NCBI RefSeq assembly: GCF_027812955.1
Contig: NZ_JAPYZV010000004.1
Span: forward strand, 1 to 64,000
DNA: 64,000 nucleotides
Reading direction: 5' to 3'
DNA from: Pedococcus sp. 5OH_020
GTDB taxonomy: Bacteria; Actinomycetota; Actinomycetes; Actinomycetales; Dermatophilaceae
The position numbers were made by a program, and so were the translations under genes. The stretch's first letter is position 1. Every line of letters begins with the position of its first letter. The notes beneath the pieces were generated by a model. That model was not told the origin of the DNA, made no database searches, and was given only the letters and a program-made list of their open reading frames with translations. Below are positions 25,642 to 33,404 of the stretch, in pieces.

Positions 25642-25769
25642 TGCAACACGACCGGACGGTGCCGGTCGCGCGAGCGACGCCAATAGTACCTGCTCGGTCC
25701 CGGTGGTCGTGACCACCTCGCCGGTCAGGCGGGTCGACACGCTCACCACCGCGCCAGACTGAAAGAGAC

Positions 25770-26399
25770 TCAGTCCGGGTCGATGACGTGTCGGGCGGCG
25801 ATGCCCTTGGCAGTGTCGCTGTCCGGCCCTGGCGGCGGCACGAACACCGCCTCGCGGTAGTACCTCAGCTCCGCGATGGACTCGCGGATGTCCGCCAAGG
25901 CGCGGTGGCCACCGGACTTCTTGGGCGAGTTGAAGTACACCTTGGGGTACCACCGGCGGGACAGCTCCTTGATCGAGGAGACGTCGATGATCCGGTAGTG
26001 GAGGTGCGCCTCGAGCTCCGGCATGTCGCGGGCGAGGAACCCGCGGTCCGTGGCGACCGTGTTGCCGCCGAGCGGTGCCTTCCGCGCTTCGGGGACCCAC
26101 TGCCGGATGTAGCTGAGCACCTGCTCCTGCGCCTCGGGCATCGTGGTGCCGTCTGCCAGCTCCTCGAGCAGGCCTGAGGTCGTGTGCATGCCGCGCACGA
26201 AGTCTTCCATCTGCCCAAGCGCCTCGTCCGACGGTTTGATGACGAGATCGACCCCGTCGCCGAGCTGGTTGAGCTCGAAGTCCGTCACGAGCGCCGCGAC
26301 CTCGATGAGCGCGTCGCGCTCCAACGACAGGCCGGTCATCTCGCAGTCGATCCAGACGATTCGGTCGTTGAGGGAACGGTCGGTAGGCGTCTGGGTCAC
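25770..26399 (-). CDS. orn: Oligoribonuclease
   Basis: 209 residues, DEDDh-type 3'-5' exoribonuclease that degrades di- to pentanucleotides, including pGpG, to mononucleotides. Catalytic residues are visible: D18 and E20 in WIDCEMTGL, D118 in NTVATDRGF, H165 and D170 in GGHRALADI. Length and sequence are typical of actinobacterial Orn. GTG 26399 has TAGGGT ending 6 nt upstream, a leaderless start. It is divergent from the PrsW gene. Confidence 0.97.
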   Translation of the reverse strand: MTQTPTDRSLNDRIVWIDCEMTGLSLERDALIEVAALVTDFELNQLGDGVDLVIKPSDEALGQMEDFVRGMHTTSGLLEELADGTTMPEAQEQVLSYIRQWVPEARKAPLGGNTVATDRGFLARDMPELEAHLHYRIIDVSSIKELSRRWYPKVYFNSPKKSGGHRALADIRESIAELRYYREAVFVPPPGPDSDTAKGIAARHVIDPD

Positions 26400-26405
26400 C
26401 GGGAC

Positions 26406-26411
26406 ACCCTA
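26406..26411 (-). promoter_or_regulatory. -10 element, leaderless transcript of orn
   Basis: TAGGGT on the reverse strand, 6 nt before the GTG start at 26399. Confidence 0.5.
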
Positions 26412-26449
26412 TGCGTTGCCTCCGACACGCGGTCTGCCTGCGGCTCGAC

Positions 26450-26455
26450 TAGCCT
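26450..26455 (+). promoter_or_regulatory. -10 element, leaderless transcript of the PrsW gene
   Basis: TAGCCT followed by 7 nt and ATG 26463; ettA has the same hexamer and spacing. Confidence 0.5.
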
Positions 26456-26462
26456 GCCGGTC

Positions 26463-27605
26463 ATGACGTGGGCCCAGGACCAGCGGAACGTCGCAGGCGC
26501 AGGTCGGGCGAGGGTGCGCAGCTGGTTGCTCGGCGGGATGATCGTCGTGGGCTTCGGCCTCGCCGCGGTCATGCTCGCCGCCTACTACGGTGCCACGCTC
26601 GGCCTGGTCACGACCCTGCTGGCGCTCGTCCTCGCCGCTATCCCACTCGGCATCGTCATCCCGACCTTCCTGTGGCTCGACCGCTTCGAGGCGGAGCCGA
26701 CGCGCTACCTCGTGGTCGCGTTCCTCTGGGGCGCCCTCGTGGCGGCCCTCCTGGCGGGCATCTTCAACACCGGAGCGAACATCGCCTTCCAGTCGGCGAC
26801 GGGGGCCACCGACGCCGCGATGGCGGCGACCGCCGTCTTCTCGGCACCGCTGGTGGAGGAGTTCTGCAAGGGCCTGCTCGTCGTCCTGGTACTGCTGTTC
26901 CGCCGCCGAGAGTTCGACGGGATCATCGATGGGATGGTCTACGCCGGGATCGTGGCCGCCGGCTTCGCCTTCACCGAGAACATCCAGTACCTCGGGATGG
27001 CCTACTCGCAGGGTGGCGACCAGGCGCTGACGGGGACCTTCATCTCCCGCTGTCTGTTCACCCCGTTCGCACATCCGCTGTTCACCGTGCTGACGGGCAT
27101 CGGGGTCGGCATCGCCGCGACCACCCGTAGCCGTGTGCTCAAGGTCCTGGCGCCGTTGTGCGGGTACCTGCTCGCGGCGATGTCGCATGCGGTCTGGAAC
27201 CTCGGCGCCGTGACGGGAGGGGCCGGACTGCTCACCGTGTACGTCGTGGTGGAGCTGCCCGTCTTCATCGCCTTCGTGGCGTTCGTCGTCTGGGCCCGGC
27301 GTCGAGAGGGTCGGCTCATCGGCCGGTTCCTGAGCCCGTACGCAGACGCAGGCTGGCTGTCTCCGAACGAGGTCCGCATGCTCTCGACCATGGCCGGGCG
27401 CCGGTCGGCGCGCGTCTGGGCCCGGTCCGTCGGCGGCAGGCGGGCGCTGCGGTCCATGCGGCAGTTCCAGGACTGTGCGAGCGAGCTGGCTCTGCTCCGT
27501 GCGCGGATGCAGCACAGTGCCGGGGACGACCAGGCCCTGACGACCGAGCGGCAGCTCCTCGACTCGCTCAGCGCGGGCCGCCGCGAGCTGCTCGGCGTCT
27601 ACTAG
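26463..27605 (+). CDS. PrsW-family intramembrane protease
   Basis: 380 residues with about eight membrane helices (20-290) and a cytoplasmic C-terminal tail (about 290-380). The glutamic-type protease motifs are present: EEFCK (132-136), FTEN (170-173), FAHPLFT and SHAVWN. PrsW of Bacillus subtilis cleaves an anti-sigma factor at site 1; actinobacterial homologues are of unknown substrate. The helical tail, rich in Arg, Gln and Leu, could bind a partner. Its stop TAG is shared with the -10 element of the next gene. Confidence 0.9.
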   Translation: MTWAQDQRNVAGAGRARVRSWLLGGMIVVGFGLAAVMLAAYYGATLGLVTTLLALVLAAIPLGIVIPTFLWLDRFEAEPTRYLVVAFLWGALVAALLAGIFNTGANIAFQSATGATDAAMAATAVFSAPLVEEFCKGLLVVLVLLFRRREFDGIIDGMVYAGIVAAGFAFTENIQYLGMAYSQGGDQALTGTFISRCLFTPFAHPLFTVLTGIGVGIAATTRSRVLKVLAPLCGYLLAAMSHAVWNLGAVTGGAGLLTVYVVVELPVFIAFVAFVVWARRREGRLIGRFLSPYADAGWLSPNEVRMLSTMAGRRSARVWARSVGGRRALRSMRQFQDCASELALLRARMQHSAGDDQALTTERQLLDSLSAGRRELLGVY

Positions 27606-27608
27606 CGT
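27603..27608 (+). promoter_or_regulatory. -10 element, leaderless transcript of the M20 gene
   Basis: TAGCGT overlaps the PrsW stop codon and ends 6 nt before GTG 27615. Confidence 0.45.
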
Positions 27609-27614
27609 GCAGCC

Positions 27615-28844
27615 GTGCGCACTCTCGATCTCGCCTCGTCGCTCGGTCCCGACCTCGTAGCCCTCAGACGGCGGCTGCACCAAGTCCCAGAGGTGGGCCT
27701 CGACCTCCCCCTGACTCAGGGACTGGTCCTCGACGCCCTCGCCGACCTCGACCTGGAGGTCATCCGGGGGGAGGGCCTGTCGTCCGTGGTGGCGGTGCTT
27801 CGGGGCCGGGGTGCCGACCGCTCCGTCGGGGACCCTCCGGTGGTGCTGTTGCGGGGAGACATGGATGCGCTGCCCGTGACCGAGGACCTCCCCCTGGACT
27901 TCGCCTCTCGTCACGAGGGGAGGATGCACGCCTGCGGGCATGACCTCCATGTCGCCGGGCTCGTCGGGGCAGCGCGGATCCTGCACGAGCTGCGCGACGA
28001 GCTGACCGGGGACGTCGTGTTCATGTTCCAGCCGGGGGAGGAGGGGCCGGGTGGGGCGGAGCCGATGATCGACGAAGGACTGCTCGAGGTCGCCGGCCGG
28101 CGGGTGGACGCGGCGTACGCCCTGCACGTGTACTCCGCCCAGCATCCGCTGGGCGTGTGGTTCGGTCGGCCCGGGCCTCTGATGGCGGCGGCCGACGAGG
28201 TGAAGGTCCGCGTGGTGGGGGCCGGAGGCCACGGCTCCCAGCCGTTCCGCGCCAAGGACCCCATCCCCGTGGCCTGCGAGATCGTCCTGGCGCTGCAGAC
28301 CCTGGTGACCCGCGGCTTCGACGTGTTCGACCCCGTCGTGATCACGGTCGGGAAGTTCGTCGGCGGAACCAAGGACAACATCATCCCGGACGACGCCGTG
28401 TTCGAGGCGACGGTGCGCAGCCTGTCGGAGGAGTCGCGCGCCGAGGTGAGCCGGCGCATCGAGCTGCTCGCCACGCAGATCGCCGCAGGACACGGGCTGA
28501 CGGCCGAGGTCGAACATCTGCGCGGGTACCCGGTGACCATGAACGACGAGGCGGAGTACGCCTTCGCCAAGGACACGATCGTCGACCTCTTCGGGGCGGA
28601 ACGGTATGCGCACCAACGCGACCCGGAGATGGGGTCCGAGGACTTCTCCTTCGTCGGCCAGAAGGTGCCCAGCGCCTACGTCAACCTCAGCGCCTGCCCG
28701 GTCCCGGACTTCGAGACCGCTCCGGACAACCACTCGCCACGGGCTGACTTCGACGACTCCGTGGTGCCGGACGCCGCGGCCCTCCTGGCCGAGCTGGCGC
28801 TGCGCCGACTGCGCACGCTCGGTGGTGTGCCAGCGTCTGCCTAG
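27615..28844 (+). CDS. M20D-family amidohydrolase (hippurate/IAA-amino-acid hydrolase type)
   Basis: 409 residues in the two-domain M20D fold: catalytic zinc domain split around a lid/dimer domain (about 190-305). Metal-binding and catalytic motifs include GDMDALPV, ACGHDLH with the Cys ligand typical of this subfamily, QPGEEG, and MGSEDFS near the end. Such enzymes cleave N-acyl or N-acetyl amino acids in the cytoplasm. Exact substrate not predictable. It follows PrsW by 9 bp, probably with its own promoter, and precedes tRNA-Arg. Confidence 0.93.
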   Translation: MRTLDLASSLGPDLVALRRRLHQVPEVGLDLPLTQGLVLDALADLDLEVIRGEGLSSVVAVLRGRGADRSVGDPPVVLLRGDMDALPVTEDLPLDFASRHEGRMHACGHDLHVAGLVGAARILHELRDELTGDVVFMFQPGEEGPGGAEPMIDEGLLEVAGRRVDAAYALHVYSAQHPLGVWFGRPGPLMAAADEVKVRVVGAGGHGSQPFRAKDPIPVACEIVLALQTLVTRGFDVFDPVVITVGKFVGGTKDNIIPDDAVFEATVRSLSEESRAEVSRRIELLATQIAAGHGLTAEVEHLRGYPVTMNDEAEYAFAKDTIVDLFGAERYAHQRDPEMGSEDFSFVGQKVPSAYVNLSACPVPDFETAPDNHSPRADFDDSVVPDAAALLAELALRRLRTLGGVPASA

Positions 28845-28856
28845 AATTGCGCGGAC

Positions 28857-28930
28857 GCCTCCATAGCTCAGCTGGATAGAGCAAGAGCCTTCTAATCTCT
28901 AGGTCGCAGGTTCGAGTCCTGCTGGGGGCA
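28857..28930 (+). tRNA. tRNA-Arg(TCT)
   Basis: Acceptor GCCTCCA/TGGGGGC, anticodon loop CTTCTAA (anticodon TCT), T-arm GCAGG/CCTGC around TTCGAGT and discriminator A. CCA is not encoded. The innermost anticodon-stem pair (C31, T39) is a mismatch. Confidence 0.93.
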
Positions 28931-28985
28931 CGCTGCTGCGGGCACGCGGCTGGGGCGCGCTGTTGGTGCGCCTTGCTGGGGGCAC
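28920..28985. repeat. 12-bp repeat of the tRNA-Arg 3' end
   Basis: TGCTGGGGGCAC occurs at 28920..28931 (the tRNA acceptor end) and again at 28974..28985. The spacing is 54 bp. It could be a remnant of an integration event or a local duplication. Confidence 0.6.
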
Positions 28986-29020
28986 CCCCCGGGTATGGCT
29001 TCGCGCCTCACGTGGTGAAG

Positions 29021-29063
29021 CCCGGGGTCGATGCCGGACGACGCTGTCGGTCTCGACCCCGGG
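29021..29063. terminator. Bidirectional hairpin between tRNA-Arg and secreted-protein gene
   Basis: CCCGGGGTCGA (29021..29031) and TCGACCCCGGG (29053..29063) are perfect inverted repeats with a 21-nt loop, just beyond the stop of the convergent gene at 29074. Confidence 0.5.
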
Positions 29064-29073
29064 CCGTGAGGGC

Positions 29074-29961
29074 TCACCTGCAGAAGACCTCCACGCGGTA
29101 CGTGGTGTCGTCGCCGGCGTTCCAGTCGGCCACGGTGACAGCGATGCTGTACCGGCCGTTACCGCTGCGGTAGCTCGTACCGTCCGGACCCGTGACGGAG
29201 TCGATGGTGCAGCCGGTCTGGTTGGCCACGTCGATGCTGTGCGTGCCCGGCTCCGCGGACTCGACGTGCGCCTCGTTGTAGGCCAGGACAGCCGGGTTGT
29301 ACTCGGAGAACTTCACGTTGGAAGCGCCGACGGTGTCGGTCCAGCCGGCGGCCATGCCGAGGATCGCCTGCCCGTTCTTCCAGAACCGGGTGTCGATCTC
29401 CACGACGGCGTTGGCCTTGACCTTGAAGTTGTCCGTCTTGCTGTAGCGCGGGACGAAGCATCCGGTCTTGGCGGCGTTCTTGCAGTCGAGCCGCGACGTG
29501 GGCGTCACCCAGACCTTGTACACCCCGCCGGGGTTCGGCGTGTCGTTGAACGGATACAGCTGCACGGTGATGCCCAAGTCCTCGGCGTCCGTGCCCGTGG
29601 CGTGGCGGCAGGCGCCACTGGGGGCCACGCTCTGGATGACCCCTGAGGCGTCGACCGTGAACTGGCGGCAGGCCAGAGCGTCGGTGGACAGCAGGGTTCT
29701 CCCGTTCGGGTTCGTCACCTGGAACGTGTAGATGTCGGCAGGCAGGCCGGCCGCGCTGGCCGGTGCGTTGATGCCCGGACCGCCGTTGAGGTAGACGTCC
29801 TGCTTGTTCAGGTAGTGGTTGAGGTTGACGGGCGCGCCGGTGACGTCGGTGGTGAAGATGGCGCCCGAGAGCTGCCCCCCTGCGGGGCCCGCGTTGGCTG
29901 TCGGCGCGAGCACGACGAGGGCAAGCGGCAGCGCGGCTGCGGCTGCCAGAAGTTTGCGCAT
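29074..29961 (-). CDS. Secreted protein of unknown function
   Basis: 295 residues from ATG 29961, with GAAGGGG upstream. A Sec signal peptide (1-24: basic MRK, hydrophobic core, cleavage near ANA-GP) precedes a beta-rich mature part. The repeated blocks (NLNHYLNKQDVYLNGGPG; then paired cysteines in ACRQF, GACRHA, DCKNA and GCFVPRY) suggest a disulfide-stabilised surface or exported beta-sandwich protein. The C-terminal 70 residues have an Ig-like or prealbumin-like pattern (GTHSIDVANQTGCTIDSV). No catalytic motif recognised. Confidence 0.8.
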   Translation of the reverse strand: MRKLLAAAAALPLALVVLAPTANAGPAGGQLSGAIFTTDVTGAPVNLNHYLNKQDVYLNGGPGINAPASAAGLPADIYTFQVTNPNGRTLLSTDALACRQFTVDASGVIQSVAPSGACRHATGTDAEDLGITVQLYPFNDTPNPGGVYKVWVTPTSRLDCKNAAKTGCFVPRYSKTDNFKVKANAVVEIDTRFWKNGQAILGMAAGWTDTVGASNVKFSEYNPAVLAYNEAHVESAEPGTHSIDVANQTGCTIDSVTGPDGTSYRSGNGRYSIAVTVADWNAGDDTTYRVEVFCR

Positions 29962-30151
29962 GGATGAGCCCCTTCTCGAGATGACATGCCCGCCGAGTGC
30001 CGAGCACATCAACGCTAGGAGCGGGCGCCCCCCAGTGGATCGCCTCATCCGACTAGGACGAACGGCCACCGTTCACCTCGCGTTGCCTCCCGCAAAGCGC
30101 GTATGGCGGTGCTTGCGACCGAAGGTCGGCGACACAGTCGCGCCCTTCACG

Positions 30152-30727
30152 TCAGTGCTTCGAGGCCCCCAGCTCCAGCACGGCCATCGGCTCGTAGCGC
30201 GCACGGCCGTGGCCGGGGCGGGTGTGCGAGGCGAAGAGCGTCACCTCGGAGGCGTCCCAGTCAGGCCCCTCGTAGGACTCGAGGACCCGCAGCCAGCGCG
30301 TCGCCTCGAACGGTCGGCGAGACCGGGCCAGGGTGAGATGGGGCACGAACGGGCCACCGGCCGGTGCGCCTCCCGCGCGCGCGCAGGCCAGCCGGACCGC
30401 ACGCGACAGTGCGGCCAGGGACTGCAGCGACTCGGAATCCCCCTGGACGCCCACCCACGTCACCCGCGCCTCGTAGGGACTGGGGAAGGCACCGCCACCC
30501 TTGCACTGAAGGACCGCCGGCTCCCGGCCGGCGACGGCGCCGGCCACACCCTCGAGGACGTCCTCCACGGCGCCGTCCGGCACCTGTGCCATGAAGGCCA
30601 GCGTGACGTGCCACAGGGACGAGTCCGTCCAGCGCAGGTCGGGGCCGGCATCGCGACGCGGCTCGAGGAACGCCTCCAGGTCGTCCAGGGCGTCGGCCGG
30701 GGGGACCAGGGCGGCAAACATGCGCAT
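30152..30727 (-). CDS. thpR: RNA 2',3'-cyclic phosphodiesterase / 2'-5' RNA ligase family
   Basis: 191 residues of the 2H phosphoesterase superfamily, with the two HxT motifs that form the active site: HVT at 40-42 and HLT at 130-132. ThpR opens 2',3'-cyclic phosphates on tRNA ends and can ligate tRNA halves in vitro. ATG 30727 is preceded by GACAAT with a 6-nt spacer. It is divergent from the following membrane-protein gene, 55 bp apart. Confidence 0.92.
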   Translation of the reverse strand: MRMFAALVPPADALDDLEAFLEPRRDAGPDLRWTDSSLWHVTLAFMAQVPDGAVEDVLEGVAGAVAGREPAVLQCKGGGAFPSPYEARVTWVGVQGDSESLQSLAALSRAVRLACARAGGAPAGGPFVPHLTLARSRRPFEATRWLRVLESYEGPDWDASEVTLFASHTRPGHGRARYEPMAVLELGASKH

Positions 30728-30733
30728 CGGCCC

Positions 30734-30739
30734 ATTGTC
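30734..30739 (-). promoter_or_regulatory. -10 element, leaderless transcript of thpR
   Basis: GACAAT on the reverse strand ends 6 nt before ATG 30727. Confidence 0.35.
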
Positions 30740-30782
30740 GACCGGTGCGCCGCTAGATTTGTCCCGAGCGAAGGGGGTCCCC

Positions 30783-31574
30783 ATGCCGACACTCGGGCGG
30801 GAGTCGTCCGTGGGCCGGACGTGGTTCGTCACGGTGCGTCTCGTGGAGGTCGCCGCGGCTCTGATGCTGGCGGGTGCGATGTACGAGTCATGGCTGTTCA
30901 CCTCCACCTACCCCGGCACGTACGACACCAACGGCGAGCTTGACACGAGCCCGTCGCTCGCCGAGCGCGCCACCATGTTTGCGGCGTACGGCTCCGGCGG
31001 CGCACCGTTGCGGCTGCTCGTGGTCGTCCTTCTCGTGTTCGTGGTCCTGGCCGTGCTGCACCTGGGCCACCCCGACAACCCGGGAGTGCTGCGCTGGGAG
31101 CTGGCGACCGTATGGGGCTCCACCGCGGCAGCAGACGCGGTACTGCTGGCAGCCAGCGCAGTGGGACTGCTGCGCGGCAACCCCAGCGACCCCGGCTCGT
31201 ACGGTGGGGTGGGGCAGGGGCCAACTCTGGTCCAGCAGCTGCTGAGCACCCTGGCGACGCCACTCGCGACCGCGGTGCTCCTCGCCGCGGCCGGCCTGTG
31301 GTGGGCTCGGCTCCGGTCGGAGGGGGAGGCGACAGAGGAGGGGGAGGCGACAGGTGGGGCCGGAGAGGAGCCGTTGACCGAGCGTCCACGACAGGGGGCG
31401 GCCCAGCCGCCGGTCGCGGTGCCGGCGCACCGCCCCCGGCAGGTGGTCCTCGACGGCGTCCGAGTCGAAGACGTGGAGCACATCGAGGCGGTGGAGCGGC
31501 TGCGTCCTCGGGCGCAGGACGGCGACGACGGGGGCAGCTCGAGCGGCTATGACGACTACCTGAGGCGGTTCTAG
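30783..31574 (+). CDS. Membrane protein of unknown function
   Basis: 263 residues with four predicted membrane helices (about 18-38, 76-97, 113-133, 150-172), then a charged cytoplasmic tail rich in Glu, Gly and Pro. No enzymatic motif. An AAGGGGG site lies 6-8 nt before ATG 30783, and TAGATT at 30754..30759 is a possible -10 element. It lies between thpR and the GTPase pair; a link to the GTPases is possible but unproven. Confidence 0.75.
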   Translation: MPTLGRESSVGRTWFVTVRLVEVAAALMLAGAMYESWLFTSTYPGTYDTNGELDTSPSLAERATMFAAYGSGGAPLRLLVVVLLVFVVLAVLHLGHPDNPGVLRWELATVWGSTAAADAVLLAASAVGLLRGNPSDPGSYGGVGQGPTLVQQLLSTLATPLATAVLLAAAGLWWARLRSEGEATEEGEATGGAGEEPLTERPRQGAAQPPVAVPAHRPRQVVLDGVRVEDVEHIEAVERLRPRAQDGDDGGSSSGYDDYLRRF

Positions 31575-31682
31575 CCTGCTCCGGTCCGTGGCGCTGCTGA
31601 TCCTTGGGCCTTGGGGTTCGGAGGTTCCGTTCTCAGCTGCCGGTCGGGGTCTGTCGCGCGGGCTGCGCTGCATGTCTTTGGT

Positions 31683-31688
31683 TACGCT
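31683..31688 (+). promoter_or_regulatory. -10 element that decides the start of the first GTPase
   Basis: TACGCT ends 6 nt before GTG 31695, matching the leaderless pattern of neighbouring genes. Confidence 0.45.
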
Positions 31689-31694
31689 TGCCCC

Positions 31695-33404
31695 GTGATC
31701 TCGAGGGACGACGCCATGTCGATGCTGGGCGCCGTCACGACCCTTCGTGACCGGGTCGCCGAGACAGGTCTGCCGCTCGACGTCCCGGACGTGGGTGCCG
31801 GTCGTGCCACTCGCACCGCGCTGCTGACGCAGCTGGACGACTACGTCATCCCGCGGCTCCGGTCCTTGGACGCGCCGCTCCTGGCGGTGGTCGGCGGTTC
31901 CACCGGGGCCGGGAAGTCCACGTTGGTCAACTCGATCGTGGATGCTGAGGTGAGTCGCTCCGGCGTGTTGCGTCCGACCACGACGACCCCCGTGCTCGTC
32001 CATCACCCCGAGGACCTGCACTGGTTTCGCGACGACAGGGTGCTGCCAGGGCTGAGCCGGGTGAGCGGAGCGGCCTCCGGCGGGGACGGTGCGGCGTCCC
32101 TGCGCCTGGTGGCCTCGAGCTCGCTGCCTCCCGGCCTGGCCCTCCTGGACGCCCCGGACATCGACTCGGTGGTCTCCGCCAACAGAGCGCTCGCGGCGCA
32201 GCTGCTCTCGGCAGCAGACCTGTGGCTCTTCGTCACCACCGCAGCGCGCTACGCCGACGCCGTGCCGTGGGAGCTCCTCCGGCAGGCGTCGGACCGCGGT
32301 ACCGCGGTCGCCATCGTCCTCGACCGGGTGCCCCCCGAGGTGCTGACCGAAATCCGGAACCACCTCGCGTCCATGCTGCGCGAGCAGGGACTGTCCACCG
32401 CGCCGATCTTCGCCGTACCCGAAGCAGCCCTCACCTCGGAGGGTCGGCTGCCCGAGCAGGACGTCGCGAGGCTTCGGTCCTGGCTGACCGCCTTGGCCAG
32501 CGACGCCCGAGCCCGTGCGGTGATCGTGCGACAGACCCTCGAGGGAGCGCTCGGCTCGCTGGAGGAGCGCGCCGACGTGCTGGTGACCTCGAGCAGGCAG
32601 CAGGCCGCCGCGCTCACCGCGCTGGGCGACGTGGCAGAGGTGGCGTACCGGGACGCCCTCCTGCACGTGGAGCACGGCATCACGGACGGCACCCTGCTGC
32701 GGGGCGAGGTTCTCGCCCGGTGGCAGGAGTATGTCGGGACGGGCGAGTTCTTCAAGCAGGTCGAGTCGGCGGTGTCCAAGGTGCGTGACCGCGTCACCGC
32801 CGCCATCAAGGGCACCCCGCCGCCGGCCACCGGGGACCTCGGCGAGGCGCTTCAGTCGGGGGTCGCAGCACTTCTCGCAGCGCAGGGCCAGGGGGCCGCT
32901 GCCACGGTCGCGAGGCAGTGGAGACAGCTGGCGGGGGGCGACGCCGTGCTTCAGGCGAACCCGGGTCTGGGGAAGGCGTCGCCCGACCTCACGGCGCGGA
33001 TCGAACGTCTCGTTCGCGACTGGCAGACGGGGGTCCTCGACCTCGTCCGCAGCGAGGGCAAGGACCGGCGCACCACCGCCCGCGTCGCCGCCTACGGGCT
33101 CAACGGCATCGGCGTCATCCTCATGCTCGTCGCCTTCGCGCACACCGGCGGACTGATCGGGGCCGAGGTCGGGATCGCCGGTGGCACAGCGGTGCTCGCC
33201 CAGAAGGTTCTCGAGGCCATCTTCGGCGACCAGGCCGTCCGTGAGATGGCAGCCAAGGCTCGCACCCGTCTCCTGGAGCACGCCGCCGCGCTCTACGCCG
33301 AGGAGCAGCTCCGCTACGACGAGGCGCTCGACCGTGTGGCGGTCAAGGCGGAGCAGGCCGAGCGCTTGGCGCATGCCGCCGCAGCGGTGAAGGCGGCACG
33401 ATGA
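31695..33404 (+). CDS. Dynamin-like GTPase
   Basis: 569 residues. GTP-binding motifs: P-loop GGSTGAGKST (67-76), DAPD (152-155) and the G4-like LDRV. A helical stalk (about 280-470) and a hydrophobic segment (about 470-515, GIGVILMLVAFAHTGGLIGA) follow, then a helical C-terminus. This is the layout of bacterial dynamin-like proteins that remodel membranes. Start GTG 31695 is preferred for its -10 element; ATG 31716 with GAGGGA upstream is the alternative. Its stop overlaps the next GTPase start (ATGA), so both are made together. Comparable actinobacterial pairs (DynA/DynB of Streptomyces) act at division septa; equivalence here is inference. Confidence 0.85.
   Translation: MISRDDAMSMLGAVTTLRDRVAETGLPLDVPDVGAGRATRTALLTQLDDYVIPRLRSLDAPLLAVVGGSTGAGKSTLVNSIVDAEVSRSGVLRPTTTTPVLVHHPEDLHWFRDDRVLPGLSRVSGAASGGDGAASLRLVASSSLPPGLALLDAPDIDSVVSANRALAAQLLSAADLWLFVTTAARYADAVPWELLRQASDRGTAVAIVLDRVPPEVLTEIRNHLASMLREQGLSTAPIFAVPEAALTSEGRLPEQDVARLRSWLTALASDARARAVIVRQTLEGALGSLEERADVLVTSSRQQAAALTALGDVAEVAYRDALLHVEHGITDGTLLRGEVLARWQEYVGTGEFFKQVESAVSKVRDRVTAAIKGTPPPATGDLGEALQSGVAALLAAQGQGAAATVARQWRQLAGGDAVLQANPGLGKASPDLTARIERLVRDWQTGVLDLVRSEGKDRRTTARVAAYGLNGIGVILMLVAFAHTGGLIGAEVGIAGGTAVLAQKVLEAIFGDQAVREMAAKARTRLLEHAAALYAEEQLRYDEALDRVAVKAEQAERLAHAAAAVKAAR

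Noticed and set aside
26409-28733. 774-codon reverse open frame
   Set aside because: Antisense to the PrsW and M20 genes, which have full motifs; the product has no homology.
30888-33374. 828-codon reverse open frame
   Set aside because: Antisense to the membrane protein and first GTPase; composition is that of a shadow frame.
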